Below are positions 1-9,200 of a DNA stretch of 64,000 bases, one piece after another. A program made the translations under genes and the position numbers. The first letter of the stretch is position 1. Each line of letters begins with the position of its first letter. Origin of the DNA: Campylobacter upsaliensis (GTDB taxonomy: Bacteria; Campylobacterota; Campylobacteria; Campylobacterales; Campylobacteraceae); assembly GCF_900637395.1 (NCBI RefSeq), contig NZ_LR134372.1, positions 1,240,001 to 1,304,000 of the forward strand, written 5' to 3'. The notes beneath the pieces were generated by a model. The model was given only the letters and a program-made list of their open reading frames with translations, was not told the DNA's origin and searched no databases.

Positions 1-192
1 GCCCTTAGCTTTGGCTTTGGCTTGATTATGCTTATATAAAATGCCTATTTCTTGATGTTCTTCGCTATTTAAGGCGTAAAAATTCAAGGCTTTATTAAGA
101 TGAGAGTGAGAGTATTCAAGCGGACTTCTCGCATCAATTAAAGCATCAAATTTTTGCTTTAAAAACTCTGCATAATCAAGCTCTTCTAGCAT
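1..192 (-). CDS. selU: tRNA 2-selenouridine synthase (partial, N-terminal 64 residues)
   Basis: Only the first 64 codons are inside the window; the gene continues past base 1. The visible part is the start of a rhodanese domain: 'FDALIDARSPLEYSHSHL' followed by a 'GILYK' segment, the arrangement typical of MnmH/SelU, which replaces sulfur by selenium in 2-thiouridine at the tRNA wobble position. The catalytic Cys and the P-loop domain lie outside the window, so activity cannot be judged. The ATG (190-192) overlaps the 3' end of the upstream HIT gene by 17 bases, so it is probably the last cistron of the chain that starts near 4535. A stand-alone rhodanese is less likely because of the SelU-like spacing. 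Confidence 0.75.
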   Translation of the reverse strand, partial: MLEELDYAEFLKQKFDALIDARSPLEYSHSHLNKALNFYALNSEEHQEIGILYKHNQAKAKAKG

Positions 193-664
193 TAAAAGCC
201 TTAAGTAGTTTGTGATAAATTTTTTCCAAATCCACACCGCAAACCCTCGTTTGTCCTATGGAAGTGATAAAATTCGTATCTCCTATCCAACGCGGCACTA
301 AATGATAATGGCAATGCGGTGCTATACCAGCACCAGCAGCTACGCTTAAATTCATACCTATATTAACCCCACTCGCTTTTAAGTGTTCTTTTAAAATTTG
401 CACTCCCTCTCTCACAAAAAGACTCATTTCCACCCACACTTCTTCGCTTAAATTCTCTATATGTTCTTCGTGTTTATAAGGGATAACCATAAAATGCCCC
501 GGCGTATAAGGATAGCGATTCATCACGCCAAAACAATGTTTTGCCCTAAAAAGTATGCCAAGCTCTTTATCTTTTTGAAGTTCACTTACACATAGGCAAA
601 AGGGACATTGCTCACTTTTATCATTTAAATACTCGCTTCTCCAAGGTGCGTAAAGATGCTCCAT
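176..664 (-). CDS. HIT family nucleotide hydrolase/phosphorylase
   Basis: This 162-residue protein has the histidine-triad signature 'PHCHYHLVPRW' (HxHxH) in its C-terminal half, which binds the nucleotide alpha-phosphate and supplies the nucleophilic histidine. N-terminal Cys pairs ('CPFC' and a later Cys/His) resemble the zinc site of longer Ap4A-phosphorylase-like HIT proteins. Its substrate is probably a dinucleoside polyphosphate or nucleoside phosphoramidate, but the sequence does not fix which. The ATG overlaps the trpC stop by one base (TAATG-type coupling), and the 3' end overlaps selU. A second, shorter HIT protein lies at 48238-48603 and is not a close copy. I recall the same gene order from C. 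jejuni. Confidence 0.88.
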   Translation of the reverse strand: MEHLYAPWRSEYLNDKSEQCPFCLCVSELQKDKELGILFRAKHCFGVMNRYPYTPGHFMVIPYKHEEHIENLSEEVWVEMSLFVREGVQILKEHLKASGVNIGMNLSVAAGAGIAPHCHYHLVPRWIGDTNFITSIGQTRVCGVDLEKIYHKLLKAFNARRA

Positions 665-1446
665 TAATCCTCACATAAGGCTTTAAGAGCCTTACCCTCA
701 TCATTTTGTCTCATAAAATATTCACCGATTAAAAAAGCATCAACGCCTATTTTTTGAAGTTCTTTCAAAAATTCCTTATCTTCTAAACCACTTTCTGCGA
801 CGATGATTTTAGAATTTGGAATTTGAGGGATAAGCTTCTCGCAAAGACTCATATCCATAGTAAAATCGTCCAAATTTCTATGATTAATCCCGATAATATC
901 AGCTCCAGCTAAAATCGCTTTTGTTAAATCTTCTTTATTGTGAATCTCCACTAAGGCTTCAAGTCCCAAATGCCTACTAAATTCCAAAAGTGCCTTAAGC
1001 TCTTTTGTGCTTAACATTTTTGCGATTAAAAGCACAAAATCCGCCCCATAAACCAAAGCTTCTAAAATTTGATACTCATCGAAAATAAAATCCTTTCTAA
1101 GCAAAGGAATTTGCGTATAACGGCGTATAAGACTAAGATATTCTAAAGAGCCTTTGAAATAAAAAGGCTCCGTTAAAATAGAAAGTGCGGCGGCGGAATT
1201 TTTTTCATAATTTAAGGCTATATTTAAAGGGTCAAAATCTTCTCTTAAAATTCCCTTACTAGGACTAGCCTTTTTCACTTCAGCGATGATTTTTATCTCA
1301 TTACCAACTCTTTTTAACGCCTTGCAAACATCTTTTGGAAAAAAGGGATTAGCCGCTAAAGAGCGTCCAAGCATATCGTAAGGTAGGGTAAATTTGCGCT
1401 TTTCTAATTCTTCTTTTGTTTTTAAAAAAATTTCATCTAATATCAT
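664..1446 (-). CDS. trpC: Indole-3-glycerol phosphate synthase
   Basis: TrpC closes the ring of carboxyphenylamino-deoxyribulose phosphate to form indole-3-glycerol phosphate in tryptophan synthesis. At 260 residues it is a normal single-domain TIM barrel. '[13 protein letters not shown]' is the family's N-terminal catalytic-lysine motif; 'LLRKDFI', 'LVEIHN', 'IIGINHRNL' and 'VAESGL' mark the later beta strands and phosphate-binding loop. It is not fused to TrpF and sits apart from any trp operon, in a chain with unrelated housekeeping genes, which I recall also for C. jejuni. It overlaps the lipoprotein gene by 14 bases upstream and the HIT gene by one base downstream, so it is very likely cotranscribed. 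Confidence 0.93.
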   Translation of the reverse strand: MILDEIFLKTKEELEKRKFTLPYDMLGRSLAANPFFPKDVCKALKRVGNEIKIIAEVKKASPSKGILREDFDPLNIALNYEKNSAAALSILTEPFYFKGSLEYLSLIRRYTQIPLLRKDFIFDEYQILEALVYGADFVLLIAKMLSTKELKALLEFSRHLGLEALVEIHNKEDLTKAILAGADIIGINHRNLDDFTMDMSLCEKLIPQIPNSKIIVAESGLEDKEFLKELQKIGVDAFLIGEYFMRQNDEGKALKALCED

Positions 1447-2713
1447 TTAAACAAGCCCTTATCGCTTTTTGATGCTCTTTGCTTTCACTCGAATTTGCGA
1501 ATTCTTTATCCACAAAAGTCTTTTCTAAAAGCCCCCAAGCCTTTTTGCAATCTTTTAATTTATAATAGCCCCACGCCAAAGAGTCTAAATAATAAAAATT
1601 ATTCGGCTCTTTTTGAAGAGCAAGCTCCACAAATTCCATGCCCTTTTTAACATCTAAGTCATAATCAATCAGCAAATAACCATAATAATTTAAATAAAGA
1701 GGGGAATTCTCTTTTGTCATCGCTTTTTCAAATTTTTTAGCCACACTTTTAGCGACCTCTAAACTAGGCTTTGTATTAAAACTAGCTTCTTCAAATTCAA
1801 ATACCGCCGCACGAAGCAAATGCTCCTTATCTCCATTTTTTTCATAAAGCTTTAGGCTTAATTCTTTTGCCTTGTCAAAACGCTTTAAATTTTGTAATAA
1901 AAAAACCTTAAGTTCATCGTCTAAGTCATACTGAAAGGCTAAATCTAGGGCTTTTTGCCTTTGATTTTGCTTGATATAAATTTCAATCAAAGCGAGTAAA
2001 AAATTCTCATTAAAGCTTAATTCATAAAGCTCTAAATAAAGACTTTCAAGCTCTTTATAATTTCTCTCATCTAAATAAATTTTTGATAAAAATACACAAG
2101 TTTTTAAAGTGCAGCTTTGCTTTTGACGCATATCAATAAGAAATTTCTTCATACCTTTAATGTCATTTAAAAGCGTGTAAATTCCTATCATTTTTAATGC
2201 CATTGCTTCATTTGGTAGTTGCTTATAGGCGATTTTATAATATTTTAAGGCTTCTTTGAGCTGATTTTTTCTTAGTAAAATATCTCCATAAAGCTCGTAA
2301 TTTCCGGGATAATCATCATTTTTTAAAAGCTCAAGAGTTAATTTCTGTGCCCTTGCTAAGTCCATATTTGAAAGAGAGTAAAGCACACTTAAACGCTTGA
2401 TGTTAGGATTTGTTTGAAGAAATTTTTGTGCCTTTTCATTAAGTTCTTTTGTTTTGCTCAAATTATGCGTTAGACTTAAAAAGAAAGCCTGCTCTAAAAA
2501 TTTAGCCTCGCCATTTTTTTCATACAAATTTAAGTAAATGTCTCTAGCACACTCAAATTCGCCATAATATTCACACACAAAAGCTTTCATTAAATCCTTA
2601 TCAAGCGTATTTTCCATCACAGGTTTAAATTCTGCTTCAATGTGATGATTCTTACCCGCACAAGCTCCTAAAAAAAGACAGGCGATTAAGATAAATAAGT
2701 AATTCCTATACAT
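1433..2713 (-). CDS. TPR-repeat lipoprotein
   Basis: This is a predicted lipoprotein of 426 residues: a short charged start, a hydrophobic stretch and the lipobox 'LGAC' with Cys18 as the lipidation site. The rest is helical, with repeated TPR-like segments such as '[30 protein letters not shown]' cut across several repeats, and a C-terminal repeat containing '[21 protein letters not shown]'-type residues. TPR proteins are scaffolds; the partner is unknown. It could be anchored in the inner or outer membrane. Its ends overlap both neighbours, so it belongs to the same transcript. I recall an orthologous lipoprotein beside trpC in C. jejuni. Confidence 0.82.
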   Translation of the reverse strand: MYRNYLFILIACLFLGACAGKNHHIEAEFKPVMENTLDKDLMKAFVCEYYGEFECARDIYLNLYEKNGEAKFLEQAFFLSLTHNLSKTKELNEKAQKFLQTNPNIKRLSVLYSLSNMDLARAQKLTLELLKNDDYPGNYELYGDILLRKNQLKEALKYYKIAYKQLPNEAMALKMIGIYTLLNDIKGMKKFLIDMRQKQSCTLKTCVFLSKIYLDERNYKELESLYLELYELSFNENFLLALIEIYIKQNQRQKALDLAFQYDLDDELKVFLLQNLKRFDKAKELSLKLYEKNGDKEHLLRAAVFEFEEASFNTKPSLEVAKSVAKKFEKAMTKENSPLYLNYYGYLLIDYDLDVKKGMEFVELALQKEPNNFYYLDSLAWGYYKLKDCKKAWGLLEKTFVDKEFANSSESKEHQKAIRACLNDIR

Positions 2714-3060
2714 TCTTTTTCCAATTCCTTTTTATGTGTTTTAAAATAGTCCCAAAAGGGAAAGGTTTTACATTGCGTAGGACGCAAAGCATAAATGGAA
2801 CAATTTCTCCTCTTTGTATCAAAAAAAATACAAGCAAACCCATCCTCAAATTTCTTTTCTTTTAAGCTAAATTTAAAGCCAACCTTTCTTAAAAAACGCT
2901 CCCTAAATTCTAATTCGTCAAGCTTAAAATGCTCTCTTAAAAGTCTAATTTCTTCTTGATTAACAAAAATATTACCACTTTCTCCCGTGCAGCATTTACC
3001 CCCGCAACTTTCGCATTTACTTTCATCAAAGCTATATTTAAAGCCCTCTTTTAAAATCAT
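2686..3060 (-). CDS. YkgJ family cysteine-cluster protein
   Basis: This small protein of 124 residues has an N-terminal 'CESCGGKCCTG' cluster and more cysteines near the C-terminus ('CSIYALRPTQCKTFPF'), the pattern of the YkgJ family, which is thought to bind zinc or an iron-sulfur cluster. The biochemical role is unknown. I chose the ATG at 3058-3060 because AGGA lies nine bases upstream; an in-frame TTG at 3069 is possible but less well placed. The start lies inside the end of the methyltransferase gene and the end overlaps the lipoprotein gene, so translation is probably coupled. Confidence 0.82.
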   Translation of the reverse strand: MILKEGFKYSFDESKCESCGGKCCTGESGNIFVNQEEIRLLREHFKLDELEFRERFLRKVGFKFSLKEKKFEDGFACIFFDTKRRNCSIYALRPTQCKTFPFWDYFKTHKKELEKECIGITYLS

Positions 3061-3751
3061 AACTTTCAATCCTAAATTTCGTGTTAAGCTCTCTCATTTC
3101 CTTGCTTAAAATTCCTTCCTCATAGACAAATAAGGGTGAACTTATTTCGCAAAGACTTTTTGCACTTTTAGCTACTTTTACTAAAATAAGCCTTGCTTTA
3201 ACACCCTTTTTGCTATGAATAAAGCGAATTTTAGTCATTTTTAGCTTGTATTTCTCTAAAATCACACAAATTTCACTCAAAGCCAAAGCCTCGTAACAAA
3301 AATAAAACACTCCACGCGGAGCAAGTAAAGAATTAACGCCCCTAACCAAATCCTCAAGCGGTAAAAAAGAAGCACTTTTACTCATACTTTTATGTAAATT
3401 CGTGCTTTTTTGCGCTTCTTGCCTATAAAAAGGAGGGTTACAAACGATGCAGTCAAATCGCTTTTCACTTTTAAATTCTTTAAAATCTTTATGTAAAATT
3501 TCCGCTTCAAAATTATTTTGCTTTAAATTTTCTTGAATTAGCATAATATTTTCTTTTTGAAGCTCCAATAAAGAAAGCTTTAAATTTGTGTTAAAACTTT
3601 TAAGTAAAATCCCTATAATCCCACAGCCAGCACCTACATCTAAAAGTGTTTTTTGATTTAATTTATCCTCTAAAACAAAAGCACTTAAGAGTAAGGAATC
3701 ACTATTATAACGATAAGCATTTGAAAATTGAAAGAATTTTAAAATTTGCAT
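3038..3751 (-). CDS. TrmN6/YfiC-type tRNA (adenine-N6) methyltransferase
   Basis: This 237-residue class I SAM-dependent methyltransferase has the SAM loop 'LLDVGAGCGIIGILL' (motif I) near residues 37-50 and the catalytic 'CNPPFYR' (NPPF/Y) motif near residue 105, which is typical of amino-group methylation. Closest in layout are TrmN6 enzymes that modify A37 of tRNA-Val; an rRNA or protein substrate cannot be excluded. AAGG lies just before the ATG, only about 13 bases downstream of the tmRNA CCA end, so the mRNA probably arises from the tmRNA transcript by processing or readthrough. It overlaps the YkgJ gene by 23 bases. Confidence 0.8.
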   Translation of the reverse strand: MQILKFFQFSNAYRYNSDSLLLSAFVLEDKLNQKTLLDVGAGCGIIGILLKSFNTNLKLSLLELQKENIMLIQENLKQNNFEAEILHKDFKEFKSEKRFDCIVCNPPFYRQEAQKSTNLHKSMSKSASFLPLEDLVRGVNSLLAPRGVFYFCYEALALSEICVILEKYKLKMTKIRFIHSKKGVKARLILVKVAKSAKSLCEISSPLFVYEEGILSKEMRELNTKFRIESYDFKRGL

Positions 3752-3764
3752 TGTAACCTTGTGG

Positions 3765-4123
3765 TGGTGGAGACGAGGGGAATTGAACCCCTGTCCAAAA
3801 ATAGCCCAAAAAAGACCTCTACATACTTAGCAAAGATGACTCTTTCATCAAATTCCGCTCATCTTCCAAAACTTAAGAACTTGACTAGACTAAACTTCGC
3901 TTTAAGGTGCGTCAAGCCTTAAAACTACACTACCAAAAATGACTAAAACTTAAGCTAGATAGTATCGCTCAAGCTCTAGGCTCAACTGAACTTACGCAAC
4001 TTTAGCGTAAGCAGGAGCAAATTTCGCGTTGTTTGCGTTTAATTTTATTTAGGCTTTTTACGCTTTGCCCAAAGCGGTATGCCATCCTAGTCAAACTACT
4101 CCTGTCGAAGCCAGGTCGTCCCC
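3765..4123 (-). ncRNA. ssrA: tmRNA (transfer-messenger RNA)
   Basis: The minus strand starts with GGGGACGACCUGGCUUCGACA and ends with a T-arm (GGGGUUCAAUUCCCC) followed by CGUCUCC-A-CCA. The first seven bases pair with CGUCUCC to form the acceptor stem (one G-U pair), with A as discriminator and an encoded CCA. A resume codon GCA opens the tag frame at about 4036, giving ANNAKFAPAYAKVA and then UAA. From memory the C. jejuni tag is ANNVKFAPAYAKAA, so this is a close variant. Length is about 359 nt, one piece, not permuted. It rescues stalled ribosomes together with SmpB. It lies one base after the stop codon of the upstream gene, so it may be cut from a longer transcript. Confidence 0.97.
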
Positions 4124-4124
4124 A

Positions 4125-4535
4125 TTATTTAGAAATAACATTTGGAACATTAACAATTAAAGGATTAAAAATAGCTAAAACAGAGGCGTCATTTTCATAA
4201 CTTCTACAATATTTCTCAAACTGATCGCCAAGCAAAAGCATCCAGTCCATAAATTCCTCACTCGCAGGTCCCTCAAAACGCTTTGCCTGTGCCATCATCT
4301 CCTCACAAAACACACAAAGATCCGTTACCTCATCTAAGCTCAGTCTCCTCGCAGCCCAAGCGGTATTATGTGCTAGAGTTTCAAGCTCACTTATAGCTTC
4401 TTTATATTTCATCTTATCACTTCCAAGTTTTATAATCAAAGGCTCAAACCCATCGCACATCTTGCGAAAAAATTCCAAAAATTTCTCCACTTCATCGACA
4501 TCATATTCAAGTTCTAATTTCGTCAAAATTCCCAT
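4125..4535 (-). CDS. Conserved small protein, possibly HPt-like helical bundle
   Basis: I do not firmly recognise this 136-residue protein. It is soluble, acidic, mostly helical and has no signal peptide. The segment 'LAHNTAWAARRLSLDEV' followed by 'CVFCEEMM' resembles the core of histidine phosphotransfer domains (AHxLKxxA..LGL), with His at about residue 76, but the match is weak and the lysine normally after the His is missing. It could be an HPt relic or an unrelated bundle. A good extended -10 lies about 35 bases before the ATG, and the stop codon sits one base before the tmRNA 5' end, so the two may share a transcript. Confidence 0.6.
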   Translation of the reverse strand: MGILTKLELEYDVDEVEKFLEFFRKMCDGFEPLIIKLGSDKMKYKEAISELETLAHNTAWAARRLSLDEVTDLCVFCEEMMAQAKRFEGPASEEFMDWMLLLGDQFEKYCRSYENDASVLAIFNPLIVNVPNVISK

Positions 4536-4566
4536 AATATTATTCTAACTCCAAATCAAACATTTT

Positions 4567-4575
4567 GAAATTATA
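4567..4575 (-). promoter_or_regulatory. Sigma-70 promoter -10 for the 4535 gene / tmRNA chain
   Basis: On the minus strand TTTGTTATAATTTC contains a perfect TATAAT (4570-4575) with a TG one base upstream. A start about seven bases downstream leaves a leader of roughly 25-30 nt before the ATG at 4535. No clear -35 is expected, as Campylobacter sigma-70 promoters generally lack one. Confidence 0.6.
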
Positions 4576-4641
4576 ACAAATGTTTTAAAATGAGAAAAAC
4601 ATCTTTGAATTCTCAAATTAATTATATCAATCTTGATTTAT

Positions 4642-4650
4642 TGATACAAT
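4642..4650 (+). promoter_or_regulatory. Putative extended -10 upstream of arsB
   Basis: TTGATACAAT holds TGnTACAAT, an extended -10 one base off consensus, reading towards arsB. The predicted start near 4657 would leave a leader of about 130 nt that contains a tiny hydrophobic ORF (4690-4758). Confidence 0.4.
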
Positions 4651-4689
4651 TTTAATACACTTCTTCTCAAAATAAAATCAGAGGTATGT

Positions 4690-4758
4690 ATGCAAATCTC
4701 ACAAATTTTTATGGGATATTTTCTCTGCTATTTTATAAAACTCTCTTTGTTGTTTTAA
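4690..4758 (+). CDS. Possible 22-residue hydrophobic leader ORF upstream of arsB
   Basis: ATG at 4690 follows AGAGG by about five bases and opens a 22-codon frame ending TAA at 4756-4758. The peptide begins MQISQIFMGYF and ends in a Leu-rich stretch, so it is nearly all hydrophobic. It lies in the leader of arsB, 30 bases before the arsB start. It may be a leader peptide, a small membrane protein, or chance in AT-rich DNA. Confidence 0.22.
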   Translation: MQISQIFMGYFLCYFIKLSLLF

Positions 4759-4788
4759 ATAATTTATTGACTATGATGGAAAATTTTT

Positions 4789-6075
4789 ATGAGTTATGTA
4801 GACTTCATCATTTTTATACTCACTTTACTTTGCATTTATATCCGTCCTTTTAATTTGCCTTTGTGGGTGTATAGCTCTCTTGGGGCGGCACTTTGCTTGG
4901 GATTTGGGGTTGTGAGTTTGAGCGATGTGGCGTTTGTGTGGGGTATAGTGTGGGATAGCACCTTTAGCCTTGTTGGGCTTATTATTTTTGCATTATCTTT
5001 AGAAAAGCTTGGATTTTTTGAAGTTTTAGCCCATTACACGCTAAGGCTTTCTACACATAAGCAAACCTTGCATTTACAAACTTGGAAATTTTTTGTCTTT
5101 ATAGGTGTGCTTACAAGTGTGTTAGCGACATTTTTTTCTAATGATGGAGCGATTTTAATCCTAACGCCTCTAATCATCGCACTTTTAACCCATATCAAAA
5201 ATGTCAAATTCTCACGCTCTCCGCTTATCATCTTTTTACTATTTGTAGGATTTATGAGCGATTTTGCTTCAAATACATTTATCTTTTCAAATCTCACAAA
5301 CATCATCACCGCAGATTTTTTTACAATCAAATTTATCGATTTCGCTTTAACTATGGCATTACCACAGCTTTTTGTCATTTTTGCTACCCTTGTGTTATTT
5401 TGGATTTTATTTACACGCAAACTCCCAAAAACGCTAGAGTTTAAAGTGCATACACAAGCTTTGCCAAAGCCTAGTATTACGTTATTTTGTTTTGCCTTAA
5501 TCTTACTTTTGCTCTTTGGCATTATTAGCGGGGAGAAATTTGGCATTGCTCTTTGTGTTTTCACGCTAGGCGTGGCATTTTTAAGCACGCTGTGTGGAAT
5601 CCTAACGCACAAAATTACGCTCACACAAATGCTCAAACTTGCCCCTTTAGGCATTGTAACTTTTAGCTTGGGGTTATTTATCGTGGTATTTGGGCTAAAT
5701 AATATGGGGCTTGTTGGCTTACTAGCTGAAGGGCTTAAGCGTTTTGATACCCTGCCATTGTTCGCACAAATCTTTAGCGTAGGTATATCTTCAAGTCTTG
5801 GCTCTAGTGTGATAAATAATTTGCCTATGGTCCTGCTAGGAGATTTAGTATTGCAAGATTCTAGTAACGCACTTATTTTTGCTCATTTACTAGGCTGCAA
5901 TGTCGGGGCAAAGCTTACTCCCATTGGCTCACTAGCAACTTTGCTTTGGCTTTTTAGCCTTAAACGCTACGGAATTAGCATTAGCTTTTTGCAATATATG
6001 CTCGTAGCTTTGCTTATCGTGCCTTTTGTGCTTTTTTTCGGACTTTTGGGACTTTGGCTTTGTGCGATGATGTAA
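4789..6075 (+). CDS. arsB: Arsenite efflux pump ArsB
   Basis: At 428 residues it matches the size of ArsB, an inner-membrane carrier that extrudes arsenite/antimonite. Family motifs are clear: 'VVWGIVWDSTFSLVGLII'-type N-terminus split over two helices, 'FFSNDGAILILTPLIIALL', 'NNLPMVLLGDL' and 'GCNVGAKLTPIGSLATLLW'. About 11-12 hydrophobic segments are visible. GGA lies about ten bases before the ATG. There is no arsR or arsC beside it, so it is an orphan pump here. Base and codon use look somewhat more G+C-rich than its neighbours, which hints at transfer. Substrate assignment rests on similarity to ArsB rather than to other members of the ion-transporter superfamily. Confidence 0.88.
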   Translation: MSYVDFIIFILTLLCIYIRPFNLPLWVYSSLGAALCLGFGVVSLSDVAFVWGIVWDSTFSLVGLIIFALSLEKLGFFEVLAHYTLRLSTHKQTLHLQTWKFFVFIGVLTSVLATFFSNDGAILILTPLIIALLTHIKNVKFSRSPLIIFLLFVGFMSDFASNTFIFSNLTNIITADFFTIKFIDFALTMALPQLFVIFATLVLFWILFTRKLPKTLEFKVHTQALPKPSITLFCFALILLLLFGIISGEKFGIALCVFTLGVAFLSTLCGILTHKITLTQMLKLAPLGIVTFSLGLFIVVFGLNNMGLVGLLAEGLKRFDTLPLFAQIFSVGISSSLGSSVINNLPMVLLGDLVLQDSSNALIFAHLLGCNVGAKLTPIGSLATLLWLFSLKRYGISISFLQYMLVALLIVPFVLFFGLLGLWLCAMM

Positions 6076-6163
6076 TAATATTTTAAAATATTTCTATATT
6101 AGTTTTTATTTAAACAAAGAATAAATAAATTTTTATCTAATTCTTATCATATTTGCTTTATAT

Positions 6164-6172
6164 TGGTACAAT
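6164..6172 (+). promoter_or_regulatory. Extended -10 of the autotransporter gene
   Basis: ATTGGTACAATC contains TGnTACAAT (6164-6172), 31 bases before the ATG at 6204. With a start near 6179 the leader is about 25 nt and includes the AAGGA Shine-Dalgarno at 6193. Confidence 0.5.
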
Positions 6173-6203
6173 CTTGGTTTTGTATATTTGATAAGGATAA
6201 TTG

Positions 6204-9200
6204 ATGAAGACAAGGGCATTTTTATTATCAGTTGCGGTGGCACAAAGTTTGTATGCGATGAATGTAGATAAGAATAATTTTTATACGAGAGATTATTTAG
6301 ACTTTGGACAGAATTTAGGGCAATTTACTCCCGGAGCGACTAATCTTAGCATTATCAAAAAAGACGGCTCAAAGGTCGCTTTGCCTGATTTACCCTTTCC
6401 TGATTTTTCTAAATTTAATGGTGCAAATAAGACTTCAGTTGGTGGAGCTTATATGGCTTCAGCAAAACATATCGTGCATCCAAATGGCAGACCAATAGTT
6501 TTAGATTCAAACATTAAGCTTGGCGATTCATCATATGCCGATAAGCAAGTTACAACATACGCAAACGACTCAGCATATACAAGAGTGAATAAATTTATCG
6601 TAGAGGGGGGCTATAAGGTTATAAGCTTTAATGATTTGAAAAAAAATGCAGCAAATTATATGACTCATTATAAAGATGAAGAACGCATTATTATATATAG
6701 AAGCGGTGATGGGATTATGAGTTTCCAGCATTGGGATGGTAGCCCTAATGCTAAAGAGATGGTAAGAACAGGAGCTAGAGCAGGGAACTTATTTTATATC
6801 AAGCCAAGTGATATTGGTAGCAATCAATTGGTTGTAAGACCAAATGGCAATCATTATGGACCTCTTAAGGGTGTTATTAACTCAGGAGATAGCGGAAGCC
6901 CTATTTTTGTCTTTAATAAAACAACGCAAGAATGGGAAATTGTAGGGACTACTCACGGCGGAACACCGAGTGGTCAAAAAGTTGCAAACACTTTTTGGGC
7001 TATTACTGATCCCAATCAGCTTGATAGTTTTAAAAAACAATTTGAAAAAGAAAGAGTTGCAAATGGTGGGACATATCAAAACGAACAAAATAAAGACAGC
7101 GTATATAACGATAGTGGAACGATAACTATAAATGACGCAGTAAATCAAGGCATAGGGGGAATAATCTTAAGGGGGGATAATAAGACACTAGAAATTAGTG
7201 GTAGTGGCTCTTTTGCTGGGGCTGGGATCGATATAGTAGAAGAAAATTCTAAGGTTGTGTGGAACACAGGAGTTAGTGGCGATTTACACAAAATCGGCAA
7301 GGGCGAACTCGAAGTAACAAAGCAAACAAATGGTAAATTGCGTATGGGGGAGGGTGTCGTTAGACTCAAGGCTGAAAATAGCTTTAGCGAAGTGCATTTG
7401 GCTAATAGAGATGGTAGATTGATTATTGATAACGATAAAGCGACTGATTATAATAAATTAAATTTTGGTAAAAGTGGAGGAATACTTGATTTAAACGGAC
7501 ATAGCGTGAGTATGAGTGGGGTTAAGGCTTATAATTCAAATGCTATGATTACAAATGAAAATAAAAATCAAATTTCTACCCTTAATCTTAATAATTCGAA
7601 TAAAACAATTATACACGCAAATATTAGTGGGAATACAAATATCCAAATAGGAAATTCTACGCTAAGTGCGAAAAATAATGCGAGTCCAACAAATAGAGAA
7701 ATTATCTTTGACGGAGGATTTGACATCGGCACTTTAAATGGGAGTAATCAGCATATTGTTTTACAAGGTAAGCCTGTGCCACACGCGACTTGGAAGGGAG
7801 GCTGTGCGCAACCTGCCTTTTTGGGTATTTGTGAGGTGGGACATTATATTGATAAATATGATAGAAACAAAGCTAATCAAATGGGTCAAGGACATAAAGT
7901 TATCAATCAAACCGTAACTTTTAACCAGCCTGACTGGATACAAAGAGGATATAAGGGAAATATCACACTTGATAATGGCTCTAAGCTTTTCATTGAAAGA
8001 AATGCTAATGTTAGTGGGGACATTACGCTAAATAATGGCTCAACTCTCACTCTTAATAGCAAAACCCTTTATATCGATAGTGGCGATAGTAAGTCTTTAC
8101 AACAGAGCATACAAAGTCAAAGCCTTAGCGCCGATGTGAAAGATACTATCACTTATCAAGGAAATTTAAAGGCTAGTCAAGGCTCTACTATCACTTCGCA
8201 AGGCATTAAGCAATTTAGCGCAAGTGTGGATTTAAATAAGGCTACTTTAACAGCTAGTAATGATGAAATTACGCTTTTAGAAAGGGGCTTGAAGCTAGAA
8301 AATGAAGCAAAACTTACAGCAAAATCTTTACATATCAAAGATACAAACAATGCTATTTCAGTCGATGAGAAATCACAACTTAGCATTGATGAGTTAAAAA
8401 TAGAAAACAGCACCGTATCCTTAAACACTCAAAATAAAAATTTAGGTAAAACAATTAATGTCAATAGTTCAACCCTAAATGTCGCTGATGGTTCAAAAAT
8501 CCCTCAAAATGTGAATTTAAAGGCTTCTACCCTAGCTTTTGATAATCTTAATTCCACTTTTTCACTCAATGGCTCTAAGTTTGATGACACTTCACGCTTA
8601 AGAGCTAAGAATCTAAGCCATAAGCAAAATGATAATATTACTTGGAAAGATAACAATGTAAAGCACATTGACATAACGGAAGCTTTAAAGTTAAGTGATG
8701 TGGGTAGTGGTGTGGGAGATAAGAAATTTTTAGCGCTTAAGCTTGAAGATATGCAAATGAAATTTGAAAAAGATGGTGAAGTTCTTGTTTCTTTTGCTAA
8801 AGATTTAAATAAAGATAGCGTTGAAATAGGGCGTGAGTATGATATGCTCTTGCTTAAAAAGCTTATAACGCAAGATAATTTTTTAGTGCGTTTTGAAGGA
8901 CAGGATAGCAATAGTAAGGTTCAAGCCCTCGCTACTAAGACAGACACAGGCATAAAACTAAGCTTTACAAAGGACAATCAAGTCAATGCTAATGATATAA
9001 TGAATACTATCGGCAATCGTGCTAATTATCATCAACTTTTTTTACTTAATGACTTAATTGCCGCAAATCCAAATCACCCATTGGTTTTAGATGTAGCTTT
9101 TAACAGAAATAATACGAGTGCTATTAATAGAATTGTTGCAAGAATTCAAAAGGTTGATGATGATGCTAAAGATATTGCGAAAACCCTAAGTCAAAGTGCA

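Noticed and set aside
5034-5654. 206-codon frame antisense to arsB
   Set aside because: It lies wholly opposite a gene with strong family motifs, has no ribosome site or recognisable domain, and its composition follows from the codon structure of arsB.
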